Origin: Achromobacter agilis
Lineage (GTDB): Bacteria; Pseudomonadota; Gammaproteobacteria; Burkholderiales; Burkholderiaceae_B
Assembly (NCBI RefSeq): GCF_900496965.1
Contig: NZ_UFQB01000017.1
Location: forward strand, 78,444 to 142,443
Direction: 5' to 3'
DNA: 64,000 nucleotides
The notes under the pieces are model-generated. The model made no database searches. It was not told the origin of the DNA and worked only from the letters and a program-made list of their open reading frames with translations. Below are positions 39,800 to 48,517 of the stretch, piece after piece. Numbering within the stretch: the stretch's first letter is position 1; every line of letters starts with the position of its first letter. Position numbers and translations under genes: made by a program.

Positions 39800-40753
39800 A
39801 TGAGCCTCTCGATTCGGTCGCTCCAGCACTTCGCCGTGCTCGCGGAGGAAAAGCACTTCTCGCGCGCGGCGCAGCGTCTGCACCTCACGCAGTCCGCGCT
39901 GACCCGCAGCATCCAGGCCCTGGAGGATTCCCTGGGCCTGGTGCTGGTCGACCGCGCGTCGACAGGCGTTGTGCCCACGCAGGCCGGGCGCACCGTGCTG
40001 GAACGCGCGCAGCGTATCCTCGGAGAAACCCGCGACCTGCGCCGCGAGGCCGAGCTGATCCGCGGGCATGACACCGGCCGTGTGAACCTGGGCGTAGGCG
40101 TGTTTCCGGCGGCTGGGTTCCTGTCGCTGTTGCTGGTGCGCATCGCGCGCGAGCATCCGGGCCTGAGCGTGCACGTCGAAGTGGAAAGCTGGCAGCGCCT
40201 GCTGGACAAACTGCTGCAGGACAAACTGGATTTCGCGGTGGCCGTCACCCACAGCCTGCCGCCGCCGGACGACTTCGCGGTGCGGCCCCTGCCGCCCCAG
40301 CACGGAGGCCTGTTCACGCGCGCCGGCCATCCGCTGCAGGGCGTGGCCAAGCCCCGGCTGCGCGCGGCGCTGGGGCAGTACCGCCTGGCCGCCACCGACC
40401 TGCCGCCGAAGGCGCGCGACTACCTGGCCCGCCTCTACCAGGTAACGCGGGACGAATTGCCCATCGCCTTCGAATGCGACAGCGTTGCTGCGCTGCGGGA
40501 CGTGGCCCTGGGCAGCGACGTGGTGCTCTTCTGCACGCGCGAGGCCATCGCCGCCGAACTGGAGCTGGGCCTGCTCGCCCCGCTGCCGCTGGCGTATCCG
40601 GCCACCGGCCAGCTCACCCACAACGTCATCCACCGGGCCCGCCGCACGCTGTCGCCAACCGCGGAACGCGTTATCGAGCTGGTGCAGGAACTGCTCGAGC
40701 AGGCTGCCGCGCCGCGCGTCCCGGCCAGGAAGCCGCGGCGCTCCCGGGCCTAA
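39800..40753 (+). CDS. LysR-type regulator
   Basis: 317 residues. HTH SIRSLQHFAVLAEEKHFSRAAQRLHLTQSALTRSIQALE (4-42), effector domain from about 95, and a basic tail (PARKPRRSRA). Divergent from Bug plus D-aminoacylase-like genes, which it probably controls. Confidence 0.88.
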   Translation: MSLSIRSLQHFAVLAEEKHFSRAAQRLHLTQSALTRSIQALEDSLGLVLVDRASTGVVPTQAGRTVLERAQRILGETRDLRREAELIRGHDTGRVNLGVGVFPAAGFLSLLLVRIAREHPGLSVHVEVESWQRLLDKLLQDKLDFAVAVTHSLPPPDDFAVRPLPPQHGGLFTRAGHPLQGVAKPRLRAALGQYRLAATDLPPKARDYLARLYQVTRDELPIAFECDSVAALRDVALGSDVVLFCTREAIAAELELGLLAPLPLAYPATGQLTHNVIHRARRTLSPTAERVIELVQELLEQAAAPRVPARKPRRSRA

Positions 40754-40763
40754 CGGCGCCGGT

Positions 40764-41219
40764 TCACATCCGTTCGCCGGGCAGTTCGCTGGCCTGCTTT
40801 ACCCAGGCCAGGAACTGGGCTTCGTCCAGCGTGTGGTCCTCGCGGATGTCGAGATAGCGCGTGCCCGGCATCTTGGACGCGCCGGGCGGGACGGGCTGCA
40901 GCGACGCGCCCTGGAAGAACGCCACCTTCACGTACTTCGTGAAGCAATGGATGCTGAGAAACCAGCTTTGGCCGTCCATGCCGTACAGCGGCGAATTCCA
41001 TTTGACCGCCTTGCGCACGCCGGGAACGGCCTGCACGATCAGCGCGTCCAGCCGACGGCCGAGCCCGCTTTTCCAGCCCGGCATGGCCGCGATGTAGGCC
41101 TGCACCGGCGTATCGCCCGCGCCTTTGGGGATTTGCGGATTGCCGCCGGACAGCAGGACGGGTTGTCCATCCGGCTGGCTGGCGGCCTTTGCCGGCCTGG
41201 CCGGTCGCTTGTCGGTCAT
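40764..41219 (-). CDS. DUF1801 protein
   Basis: 151 residues. IPKGAGDTPVQAYIAAMPGWK, VPGVRKAVKWNSPLYG, SIHCFTKYVKVAFFQG and the late GTRYLDIREDHTLDE fit the YdhG-like DUF1801 fold. The N-terminus is Lys/Ala/Pro rich. Function unknown. Upstream on the same strand is the SRPBCC gene. Confidence 0.87.
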   Translation of the reverse strand: MTDKRPARPAKAASQPDGQPVLLSGGNPQIPKGAGDTPVQAYIAAMPGWKSGLGRRLDALIVQAVPGVRKAVKWNSPLYGMDGQSWFLSIHCFTKYVKVAFFQGASLQPVPPGASKMPGTRYLDIREDHTLDEAQFLAWVKQASELPGERM

Positions 41220-41257
41220 GTGTCGGTTCCTTGGGCTGCGAGGAAGGCGGGCGGCGT

Positions 41258-41704
41258 TCAGTCAGGGATGTCGGGTTCGACCAGGCGGCGCAGCTGATCC
41301 AGCGAATCCTGCCAGCCCAGATAGCACATCTCCGTGGGAATCATTTCGGGGATGCCTTCCTGGCGTATGGTGATTTCCGTGCCGCAGGAGACCTGGCGCA
41401 GCGTGATGGTCGTTTGCATTTGGCCCGGCAGGTTCGGATCGTCAAACTGGTCCGAGTAGCGGATTTTCTCGTTCGGGACGAGTTCCAGGTATTCGCCGCC
41501 GAAGTCGTGGCTCTTGCCGCTTCCGAAGTTGCGGAACGACATCTGGTGCCTGCCGCCGACCTTGGCGTCCAGTTGATGGACCAGGCAAGTGTAGCCGTAA
41601 GGAGGAAGCCAGCGCGCGATGGCGTCGGGTTCAAGGAACGCCCGGTAGATGCGCTCGGGTGGCGCGCTCATGACGCGATGGAGATTGACAGTGCCGGTAG
41701 TCAT
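41258..41704 (-). CDS. SRPBCC (AHSA1-like) protein
   Basis: 148 residues. LHRVMSAPPERIYRAFLEPDAIARWLPP, VGGRHQMSFRNF, EYLELVPNEKIRYSDQF and LGWQDSLDQLRRLVE are typical. This START-like fold binds small hydrophobic ligands; here often paired with DUF1801 proteins. Start chosen at the ATG before TTGTVNLHRV. Confidence 0.87.
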   Translation of the reverse strand: MTTGTVNLHRVMSAPPERIYRAFLEPDAIARWLPPYGYTCLVHQLDAKVGGRHQMSFRNFGSGKSHDFGGEYLELVPNEKIRYSDQFDDPNLPGQMQTTITLRQVSCGTEITIRQEGIPEMIPTEMCYLGWQDSLDQLRRLVEPDIPD

Positions 41705-41808
41705 GGTGAGTCCGCCTTTCAGAAAGTTGTGCGTACTGACACGACGTACCAGTGGACCGGAAATCGACATGGCCGGCCCTGGGGAAAACCCTCGATACGA
41801 ATATTCCG

Positions 41809-42537
41809 TTACGAACTTGACGCGGGTTCGCCGCCCGCCGGGCGGTTGCGCCGGCGGCGCGCCGCCAGCCATTTTCCCGCCACGATGACCAGCGCCGCGC
41901 CCGCCAGTTCGACGGCCATCTTGAGCAGGGGAGCGGGCTGCCCCCAACGTTCGACGATGAAGATGTCGGTGATCAGCATGCCGCCCGCGATCCACCCCAG
42001 CAGCCCCGCGCCGAGCGTGACGGCCACCGGAAAGCGGTCGATCAGCTTCAGGACCAGGGTGCTGCCCCACACGATGATGGGCACGCTCACGCACAGGCCG
42101 AAGATGACGTAGTACAGCTGGTGGTCGGCCTGAGTGTTCTGGGCGGCGCCCGCGATGGCGATGACGTTGTCCAGGCTCATCGCGAAATCGGCCAGGATGA
42201 TGGTCTTGATGGCGGACAGCACGGTCGTGCCGCCGGCGATGTTGCCGTGCGCGTCTTCTTCCGGCGCCAGCAACTTAATGCCGATCCACACCAGCAGCAG
42301 GCAGCCCAGGGCCTTCAGGAAAGGGATATCCAGCAGCACGAGCGCGAAGGCGATCAGCAGAACCCGGAGCAGGACGGCGCCGGCGGTGCCCCACAGTATG
42401 CCCCGCATCCGCTGCGGAGCCGGCAGGTTGCGGCAGGCCAGCGCGATCACGACGGCGTTATCGCCGCCAAGCAGAATATCGATGAGGATGATCTGGAATA
42501 TGGCGCCCCAATGGAACGTCTCGATGGCCTCGAGCAT
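41809..42537 (-). CDS. TerC/YjbE-family integral membrane protein
   Basis: 242 residues, about seven helices. Acidic motifs within helices: LIDILLGGDNAVVIALA near 16-32 and ILADFAMSLDNVIAIAGAA near 115-133, which may bind metal. Related proteins export Mn. Basic tail (WLAARRRRNRP). The ATG at 42537 matches the family N-terminus (MLEAIETFHWG). Confidence 0.9.
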   Translation of the reverse strand: MLEAIETFHWGAIFQIILIDILLGGDNAVVIALACRNLPAPQRMRGILWGTAGAVLLRVLLIAFALVLLDIPFLKALGCLLLVWIGIKLLAPEEDAHGNIAGGTTVLSAIKTIILADFAMSLDNVIAIAGAAQNTQADHQLYYVIFGLCVSVPIIVWGSTLVLKLIDRFPVAVTLGAGLLGWIAGGMLITDIFIVERWGQPAPLLKMAVELAGAALVIVAGKWLAARRRRNRPAGGEPASSS

Positions 42538-42731
42538 AGGTATCCCGCCGAAAAGAACGATGGAGCGCAGCGTGTTGCGCGGCACTGAGAATGCGGCGCC
42601 TGCCCTGCGCGTTTCCGGGTCATTCTAGGCAAGGCGCGCGCCGGATCCGCGAGTACTGGCGCTGCGTTCATGGTTATGGATGTGGAGCCGTCCGCCGCAT
42701 CGGAGCCGATCCCGGCCGGCGTTGCGCCGCG

Positions 42732-42986
42732 TCAGGGGATCGGATCCCGCATGACCAGCGCGGAAATCGTGTGGTTCTTCCAGAAGACCTGATGGATGCG
42801 GGGCAGCAGGATGCGCAGCGCCGCGGCGCTGCAATCGTCGAAGGTCACCAGGACGGCTGGCCGTTCCCCGGCGCTGGATACGCGTTGGATGCGGTCGAAA
42901 ACGGGAAAGCCGTACTTGACGAGAAACGCGCGGATGTCGTCGTCGCTGGTGCTTTCTTCGATGTGGTTGATCAGTAGCGCAGCCAA
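42732..42986 (-). CDS. Small RRM-like protein
   Basis: 84 residues. LLINHIEESTSDDDIRAFLVKYGFP then RPAVLVTFDDCSAAALRILLPRIHQVFWKNHTISALVM has the beta-alpha-beta order of an RRM fold, but RNP1/RNP2 aromatics are weak. TTG start at 42986 preferred because GAGGAG lies 8 bp upstream; a longer frame to an ATG at 43025 has no ribosome site. It follows ppk2 by 63 bp and may be co-transcribed. Confidence 0.7.
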   Translation of the reverse strand: MAALLINHIEESTSDDDIRAFLVKYGFPVFDRIQRVSSAGERPAVLVTFDDCSAAALRILLPRIHQVFWKNHTISALVMRDPIP

Positions 42987-43049
42987 GATCGATTCTCCTC
43001 GGGGTGCGGCCGGACCAAGGCGCATGCGGCGCCATCGGCGCCGCAGCGG

Positions 43050-43871
43050 TCAGAACAGCTCGGGAACGTGCCTCAGCGGGTGGTTCGGCTCGCGGTAGTC
43101 GCCGGCCTTCTGCCGCTTCGGCAGCTTGACCTTGGCCCTGGGCAGGGGCTCGTAAGGAATGCTTGCGAGCAGATGGCTGATGATGTTCAGCCGCACCCGC
43201 TTCTTGTCGTTGGACTGCGCGACGAACCAGGGCGACAGGTCCGTGTCGGACGCCAGGAACATGTCGTCGCGCGCGCGGGAATAGTCGTACCAGCGGCTGT
43301 ACGAATCCAGGTCCAGCTTGGAGAGCTTCCAGATCTTGCGCTCGTCGTTGATGCGGGCCTGGAGCCGGCGGGTCTGTTCTTCCTGGCTGACCTCCAGCCA
43401 GTACTTGAGCAGAAGGACCCCGGAACCGATGATCGCGCGCTCGACGAGCGGAACCGCCCGCAGGAAGATCTTGACCTCTTCCTTGGAGCAGAACCCCATC
43501 ACGCGCTCGACCCCCGCGCGGTTGTACCAGCTGCGGTCGAAGATCACGACCTCGCCGGCAGCCGGCAGGTGCGGAAGATACCGCTGCATGTACATCTGCG
43601 TTTTCTCGCGGTCGGACGGGGCGGGGAGGGCGATGACGCGGAACACCCGCGGGCTCACGCGTTCCGTGATCGCCTTGATCGTGCCGCCCTTGCCCGCGCC
43701 ATCGCGTCCTTCGAACACGATGCAGACTTTGGCGCCGGTCCGGACGACCCATTCCTGGAGCTTGACCAGTTCGATGTGCAGGCGCGCCAGTTCCTTGCCA
43801 TACGCCTTTGCCGAAAGCTTGGTTTGCGCTGGCTGCTTGCCCTGTTCTGCTGCCTTCTTCCGAGCGTTCAT
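43050..43871 (-). CDS. ppk2: Polyphosphate kinase 2 (class I type)
   Basis: 273 residues. Walker A GRDGAGKGG at 55-63, DRSWYNRAGVERVMGFC (Walker B and lid start), and KLSKLDLDSYSRWYDYSRARDDM. The enzyme moves phosphate between polyphosphate and nucleoside diphosphates. Single PPK2 domain with about 40 extra N-terminal residues. Upstream 421 bp are non-coding. Confidence 0.94.
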   Translation of the reverse strand: MNARKKAAEQGKQPAQTKLSAKAYGKELARLHIELVKLQEWVVRTGAKVCIVFEGRDGAGKGGTIKAITERVSPRVFRVIALPAPSDREKTQMYMQRYLPHLPAAGEVVIFDRSWYNRAGVERVMGFCSKEEVKIFLRAVPLVERAIIGSGVLLLKYWLEVSQEEQTRRLQARINDERKIWKLSKLDLDSYSRWYDYSRARDDMFLASDTDLSPWFVAQSNDKKRVRLNIISHLLASIPYEPLPRAKVKLPKRQKAGDYREPNHPLRHVPELF

Positions 43872-44292
43872 GATGGCACTCCAGAGTGCACTGCGGGGAA
43901 CCTGCGTATCGTGGCGCGATTTCGACTGTAGCGCCAGCCGCTCGGGCTGTACATGGGTAGAATCGGGGTTGGCATTCGGCGGGGGTTGGCATTCGGCGGG
44001 CGGGTGCCGGCGCCATACTTTCCGCCTAGTCTTTTCTCGTGCTCCCCCCTCTGGCGAGAAGCGGAAAAGGCCAATAGAATCGATTGGCGCGTTGCAATCC
44101 CTTCATGCAGCGGCTGCGGCCACCCAAGGAGAACCGTCCTCTTTCGATTTCGACCACCCGGCGCTTGCGCAGCCAGCAGAAAATGCCGGCTGGCCGCGTC
44201 CCGGGTCCACACGCGGTCGCGCGGCGTGCCCGGCGGTATCCGGGCCGCAACGCCGATCGTTGCGGTTAGGCTCTCGACCGACCGGATACCCG
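43872..44292. other. 421-bp ppk2/nodT intergenic region
   Basis: It holds the divergent promoters of ppk2 and the efflux operon. A TAGAAT box (43957-43962) on the plus strand is followed by two tandem 17-bp repeats. I see no convincing small gene or hairpin in the rest. Confidence 0.45.
43965..43998. repeat. Tandem 17-bp direct repeat
   Basis: Two perfect, abutting copies of GGGGTTGGCATTCGGCG (43965-43981 and 43982-43998), just downstream of a TAGAAT box. Could be slippage-prone or a regulator site. Confidence 0.8.
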
Positions 44293-45834
44293 ATGTCGCT
44301 GCGGACTTGTTCGAATCGGCTGCCGCTGATCGGCGCACTCTGCCTCAGCGGTTGCGTGCAACTCGGGCCCGACTTCGCGCCCCAGCACGAGGCCTGGACG
44401 GAAAACTGGAACACGCCTGCCCTCCAGCAGGCCAGCCGGGCGGGCATGCAGCCGGATGCCCGGCAATGGTGGCGGATCTTCGACGATCCCGTCCTCGAAT
44501 CTCTCATGGCCGAGGCCGACGCCAACAACGGCGGGCTGCAGATCGCGGGCCTGCGCATCATGGAAGCGCGCGCCCAGCTCGGCATCGCCCGCAGCGGCCG
44601 CTATCCGCAGGTCCAGGTGGTCGGCGCGGACGCCCTGTACATGCACCGGTCGTCGCGTTCGGCCGAAGGCAATCCCCGGCCCAGCAGCTTTTGGCAGTAC
44701 AGCGCGGGATTCGATATCGGCTGGGAACTGGATTTCTGGGGACGCTTCAGCCGCGCCATCGAGTCGGCCGATGCGGCGTATTTCGAGGCGCAGGCCAACC
44801 GTGAAGACGTTCTGGTGCTGCTGCATGCCCAGGTGGCCGACAGCTATTTCACCCTGCGCACCGCCGAGGCGCGGCTGCGGATCGCCCGCGGCAATGCCGC
44901 CATCCAGAAGCGCAGCTACGAGATCACGCAACGGCTGTTCGCCAGCGGCGAGAGCGACGAATTGGACCTGCAGCAGGCCAAGACGCAGTACCTGAGCACG
45001 CTGGGTTCCATTCCCGAATTCGAAAGCCAGATCATGCGGGCCGGCAACGCGCTGGCCGTGCTGATCGGGCGTCCGCCGGGTCCCATTGCGCAGCTGGCCG
45101 AGAAAGAGGCGGTCGTTCCCCTGGTCGATCGCGCGGTGCTTCAGGACGTTCCCGCCAACCTGTTGCTGCGCCGCCCGGACATCCGCGCGGCCGAGCTGCG
45201 GATCGCCGCGCAGTCGGCGCAGATCGGCGTGGCCAAAGCGGATCTCTACCCATCGCTGACCCTGCTGGGCAGCATCGTCTGGTCGGCCACGTCGCTGGCG
45301 GGAACGGGCGGCGGCATGGCGCTGCTGGCGGGGCCCAGCCTCAGCTGGAACGTGTTCGACCACGGCCGCCTGCAGAACAACGTGCGGGTCCAGGACGCGC
45401 GCCTGCAGCAATTGATCGTCGCCTACCAGGACGACGTGCGCCAGGCGGCGCGCGAGGCCGACGACGCGGCCAGCGGCCTGATTAAGGCCCTGGAGCGCGA
45501 CGGCATCCTGTATCAGTCCGCCCAGGCGGCGCAGCGGTCGCTGACGCTGGCCAATGCGCTCTACCGCGAGGGCTACTCGGACTTCCAGCGCGTGCTGGAT
45601 GCCCAGCGCGCGCTGGCCACCCAGCAGGACGCCTATGTGGCCAACCGCGGCGGCGCGGTGGGCGACCTGATCGCCTTGTACAAGGCGCTGGGCGGCGGCT
45701 GGCACAGCGAAGCGCCGGTGCTCGACCCGGCCACCCGGGAGCAGATGCAGCGGCGCACCGATTGGGGAGATCTGTTGGCCGAGCCTGACCCTACCGCCAC
45801 GCCCATCGCGAAAAAGGGAAGACCCAATGAGTAA
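44293..45834 (+). CDS. NodT-family outer membrane efflux lipoprotein
   Basis: 513 residues. Lipobox LSGC with Cys21 after a short signal peptide. Two OEP repeats with GPDFAPQH, WWRIFDDPVLESLM, FDIGWELDFWGRF, LQQAKTQYL, VPANLLLRRPDIRAAE and DLYPSLTLLGSI. It is the channel of a tripartite pump. The next gene starts within its stop region (8-bp overlap), so the four genes to 48504 look like one operon. Confidence 0.93.
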   Translation: MSLRTCSNRLPLIGALCLSGCVQLGPDFAPQHEAWTENWNTPALQQASRAGMQPDARQWWRIFDDPVLESLMAEADANNGGLQIAGLRIMEARAQLGIARSGRYPQVQVVGADALYMHRSSRSAEGNPRPSSFWQYSAGFDIGWELDFWGRFSRAIESADAAYFEAQANREDVLVLLHAQVADSYFTLRTAEARLRIARGNAAIQKRSYEITQRLFASGESDELDLQQAKTQYLSTLGSIPEFESQIMRAGNALAVLIGRPPGPIAQLAEKEAVVPLVDRAVLQDVPANLLLRRPDIRAAELRIAAQSAQIGVAKADLYPSLTLLGSIVWSATSLAGTGGGMALLAGPSLSWNVFDHGRLQNNVRVQDARLQQLIVAYQDDVRQAAREADDAASGLIKALERDGILYQSAQAAQRSLTLANALYREGYSDFQRVLDAQRALATQQDAYVANRGGAVGDLIALYKALGGGWHSEAPVLDPATREQMQRRTDWGDLLAEPDPTATPIAKKGRPNE

Positions 45835-46942
45835 ACCCGCGCCTCCCGCCGCGCCTCCCGCGCAGCCCGAGCCGGATCCCGCCAGGAAGGGCGTCCGGTG
45901 GGTCGTGCTGCTCATCGTGCTGAGCTTGGCGTGGTACCTGCTGGCCGACCGCTACACCCCCTATACCCAGCAGGCGCGGGTGGACGCCTTTGTCATTCCG
46001 GTGGCCTCCGAAGTGTCCGGGCGCGTCACCAAGGTGTACGTCGGCAACAACCAGGACGTGCAGGCGGGCGCGGTGCTGTTCGATGTCGATCCGGGGCACT
46101 ACCGCATCGCCCTGGACCGTGCCCGTGCGGACCTGGACGCGATGCGCAGGCAGATCGGCGCCAGCACGGCGGGTATCGATGCCGCCCAGGCCTCGTTGCG
46201 CGCGGCGCAGGCCAATGAATTGAAGGCGCGGCAAGACAGCAGCCGGCTCGAACGGCTCTACCGCGAAGACCGCGGCACGATTTCGCTGCGCCGCCTGGAG
46301 ATCGCCCGAGCCAGCCTGGAGCAGGCGATCAGCCAGGTCGCGGCGGCGCGCGCCGAAGTGCAGCGGGCGCGCGAACAGGAGGGCGGCAGCGACGAGGACA
46401 ACGCCAAGCTGCGCAGCGCCGCCGCCGCCGTGGAGAAGGCCGAGCTCGACCTCGCCAACACGCAGGTGCGCGCGCGCTCGGCCGGGCTGATCACCGATCT
46501 GCGCACCGATACCGGGCAGTTCGCCGCCGCCGGCAAGCCGGTCATGACGCTGATCTCCATTCACGACGTCTGGATCAGCGCGGAGATGACGGAGAACAAT
46601 CTTGGCCACATCGAGCCCGGCACGCCGGTGGGCATCATCCTGGACGCGCTGCCTGGCCGCATCTTCGACGGGCGGGTGCGCAGCGTGGGCTACGGCGTCA
46701 ATGTCGGGCCGGGCACGCCGCCGGGCACCCTGCCGACCGTGCAGAACAGCCGCGACTGACTGCGTCCGGCCCAGCGCTTTCCTGTCATCGTGGAGTTCGA
46801 CCGCGACGATCTGCCCACCCTGCGCGACGTGCGGGTGGGCGGCCAGGCAGAGGTCATGGCCTTCCCCAGTTCCGGCAACCCGCTCAATCCGCTCGGCCGG
46901 ATCTACCTGCGCTTCATGAGCTGGCTTTCCTATGCCTACTGA
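45827..46942 (+). pseudogene. HlyD/EmrA-type efflux adaptor with in-frame TGA
   Basis: The frame encodes one membrane helix (about 22-40), a barrel-sandwich domain (EVSGRVTKVYVGNNQDVQAGAVLFDVD) and a coiled coil (about 95-200). It stops at TGA 46757-46759 after residue 310. The same frame goes on for 60 codons with the expected adaptor C-terminus (LRPAQRFPVIVEF ... VGGQAEVMAF) to the TGA at 46940. Family members usually have Trp at the stop (RDWLRPPQRFPV), so one G-to-A change explains it. The loss would remove the last beta-barrel strands. It could be a true null, a sequencing error or readthrough (TGA followed by C). The next gene starts within the end of the full frame. Confidence 0.85.
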
Positions 46943-47987
46943 CGCCATGGCCTCCCGGCACGATCCCCGCGGCGCGCGCGCCCTGCGGCTGGGCGTGGGC
47001 ACCGCGCTCTGCCTGGCGATCGGCTTCGGCTTCGACCTGCCCATCCCCATGGTCGCGCCCGTGCTCGGCGTGTTCCTGCTGGCCTCGATGAACCGCCCCA
47101 TGCCGCTCAAGAGCGGGCTGGCCCTGGTCCTGGTGGTGGTGTTCACCACCGCGACCGGCCTGCTGCTCAGCCCGCTGCTGCGCTATTACCCGATGGGCGG
47201 CGTGCTGTTGACCGGCCTCTGCCTCTTCCTCGCTTTTCGCTGGGGCCTGCGCGGCGGCAACGGCCTCGCCTCCCTGTTCCTGATCATCGGCCTGACCATC
47301 ATCTCCGCCGCCGGCACCATCGACTTCCGGCTGGCCGCCACGGCGGTCGAAGCGCTGGCCAAGGGGCTGCTGGTCGCGGTTGCCGTGCTGGGCTGCTGCC
47401 ATTGGCTGTTCCCCGAACCCGCGAATGCGCCGGCGCCGCCCACGGCGCCCGTTCTGCCCGTGGCCCAGGCCAGCAGGATGGCCTTGCGCGCCACGCTGGT
47501 CGTGCTGCCAGCCTTCCTGCTGGCGCTGACCGATCCGCTGGGCTATATGCCGATCATCCTGAAATCGGTCAGCCTGGGACGGCAGAGCTGCGTCACGGCC
47601 GCGCATGGCGCGGCGCGCGAACTGCTCGGCTCCACGCTGCTCGGCGGCCTGCTGGCCGTGGCCTTCTGGTGCGCCTTGAGCCTGTTCGTCAGCCTGTGGA
47701 TGTTTTTTCTCTGGATGCTGCTGTTCGGCCTGCTGGCCGCCCGCAAGCTGTATCGGCTGAGCTCGACCCGGCACCCGCCCAGCTTTTGGCTGAACACGCT
47801 CGTGACGCTCGTGATCCTGCTGGGCCAGTCGGTGCAGGACAGCGTTGCGGGCAAGGATGTCTACACCGCTTTTGCCGTACGCATGGGGTTGTTCATCGCC
47901 GTCACGCTCTATGCCTGCCTGATGCTGCAACTGTTCGAACCGCGGCGCCGCGCGCCGCACCCGCCAGCGCTTTCCGAACCCGCCTGA
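46932..47987 (+). CDS. DUF2955 (FUSC-like) membrane protein
   Basis: 351 residues. About ten helices in two halves separated by a Pro/Ala linker near 160-180. Stretches ALRLGVGTALCLAIGFGFDLP, MNRPMPLKSG and MALRATLVVLPAFLLAL belong to the DUF2955 family, usually next to HlyD and NodT genes for aromatic-acid type efflux. Start overlaps the adaptor by 11 bp. Substrate unknown. Confidence 0.85.
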   Translation: MPTDAMASRHDPRGARALRLGVGTALCLAIGFGFDLPIPMVAPVLGVFLLASMNRPMPLKSGLALVLVVVFTTATGLLLSPLLRYYPMGGVLLTGLCLFLAFRWGLRGGNGLASLFLIIGLTIISAAGTIDFRLAATAVEALAKGLLVAVAVLGCCHWLFPEPANAPAPPTAPVLPVAQASRMALRATLVVLPAFLLALTDPLGYMPIILKSVSLGRQSCVTAAHGAARELLGSTLLGGLLAVAFWCALSLFVSLWMFFLWMLLFGLLAARKLYRLSSTRHPPSFWLNTLVTLVILLGQSVQDSVAGKDVYTAFAVRMGLFIAVTLYACLMLQLFEPRRRAPHPPALSEPA

Positions 47988-48006
47988 AACTGAAAAGGAG
48001 TCCGCC

Positions 48007-48504
48007 ATGCCGTCGCCAGACAATACGCCTCAACCCGCCCCCTCGATGGGATGGCGTTTCAAGTGCGGGATCGGAATGTTCATCCTGGCCTTTGCGCTGT
48101 GGTTCCTCATCCCGCTCGCGGCGGCGCTCGACGTGCCGGGCTCCCGCATCGCCGCGCTGACCGGCACCATATTCATCGCCAACAAGGTGCTGCTGCTGAC
48201 CTGCGTCGCCGTCATGGGCAAGGAGGGCTTCCAGCAGCTCAAGGCCATTGTCTTCGGACATGCGAAACGGCTGGCTCCCGTCCAGAAGGTGGGGCCGGTC
48301 CGCCATGCCATCGGGCTGGTGATGTTCTTCATCCCCATCCTGACCTCGATGCTGGAACCCTACATCGACGAGATGTGGCCGGGTCTCAGGCCCGACAAGT
48401 GGCAGTTCCAGGTATTGGGGGACATCATGCTGATCGCGAGCTTCTTCGTGCTGGGCGGCGATTTCTGGAGCAAGCTGCGGGCGCTGTTCGTTCGCTCGGT
48501 GTAG
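48007..48504 (+). CDS. Small membrane protein of the transporter-suffix type
   Basis: 165 residues with four helices (near 18-40, 48-68, 95-112, 136-152). FKCGIGMFILAFALWFLIPL, FIANKVLLLTCVAVMGKEGF and VLGDIMLIASFFVLGGDFW are the marks I recall from proteins called transporter suffix domain-containing. The function is not established. 19 bp after the DUF2955 gene, so probably in the efflux operon. Confidence 0.8.
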   Translation: MPSPDNTPQPAPSMGWRFKCGIGMFILAFALWFLIPLAAALDVPGSRIAALTGTIFIANKVLLLTCVAVMGKEGFQQLKAIVFGHAKRLAPVQKVGPVRHAIGLVMFFIPILTSMLEPYIDEMWPGLRPDKWQFQVLGDIMLIASFFVLGGDFWSKLRALFVRSV

Positions 48505-48517
48505 CGGCGCGCTCGCG

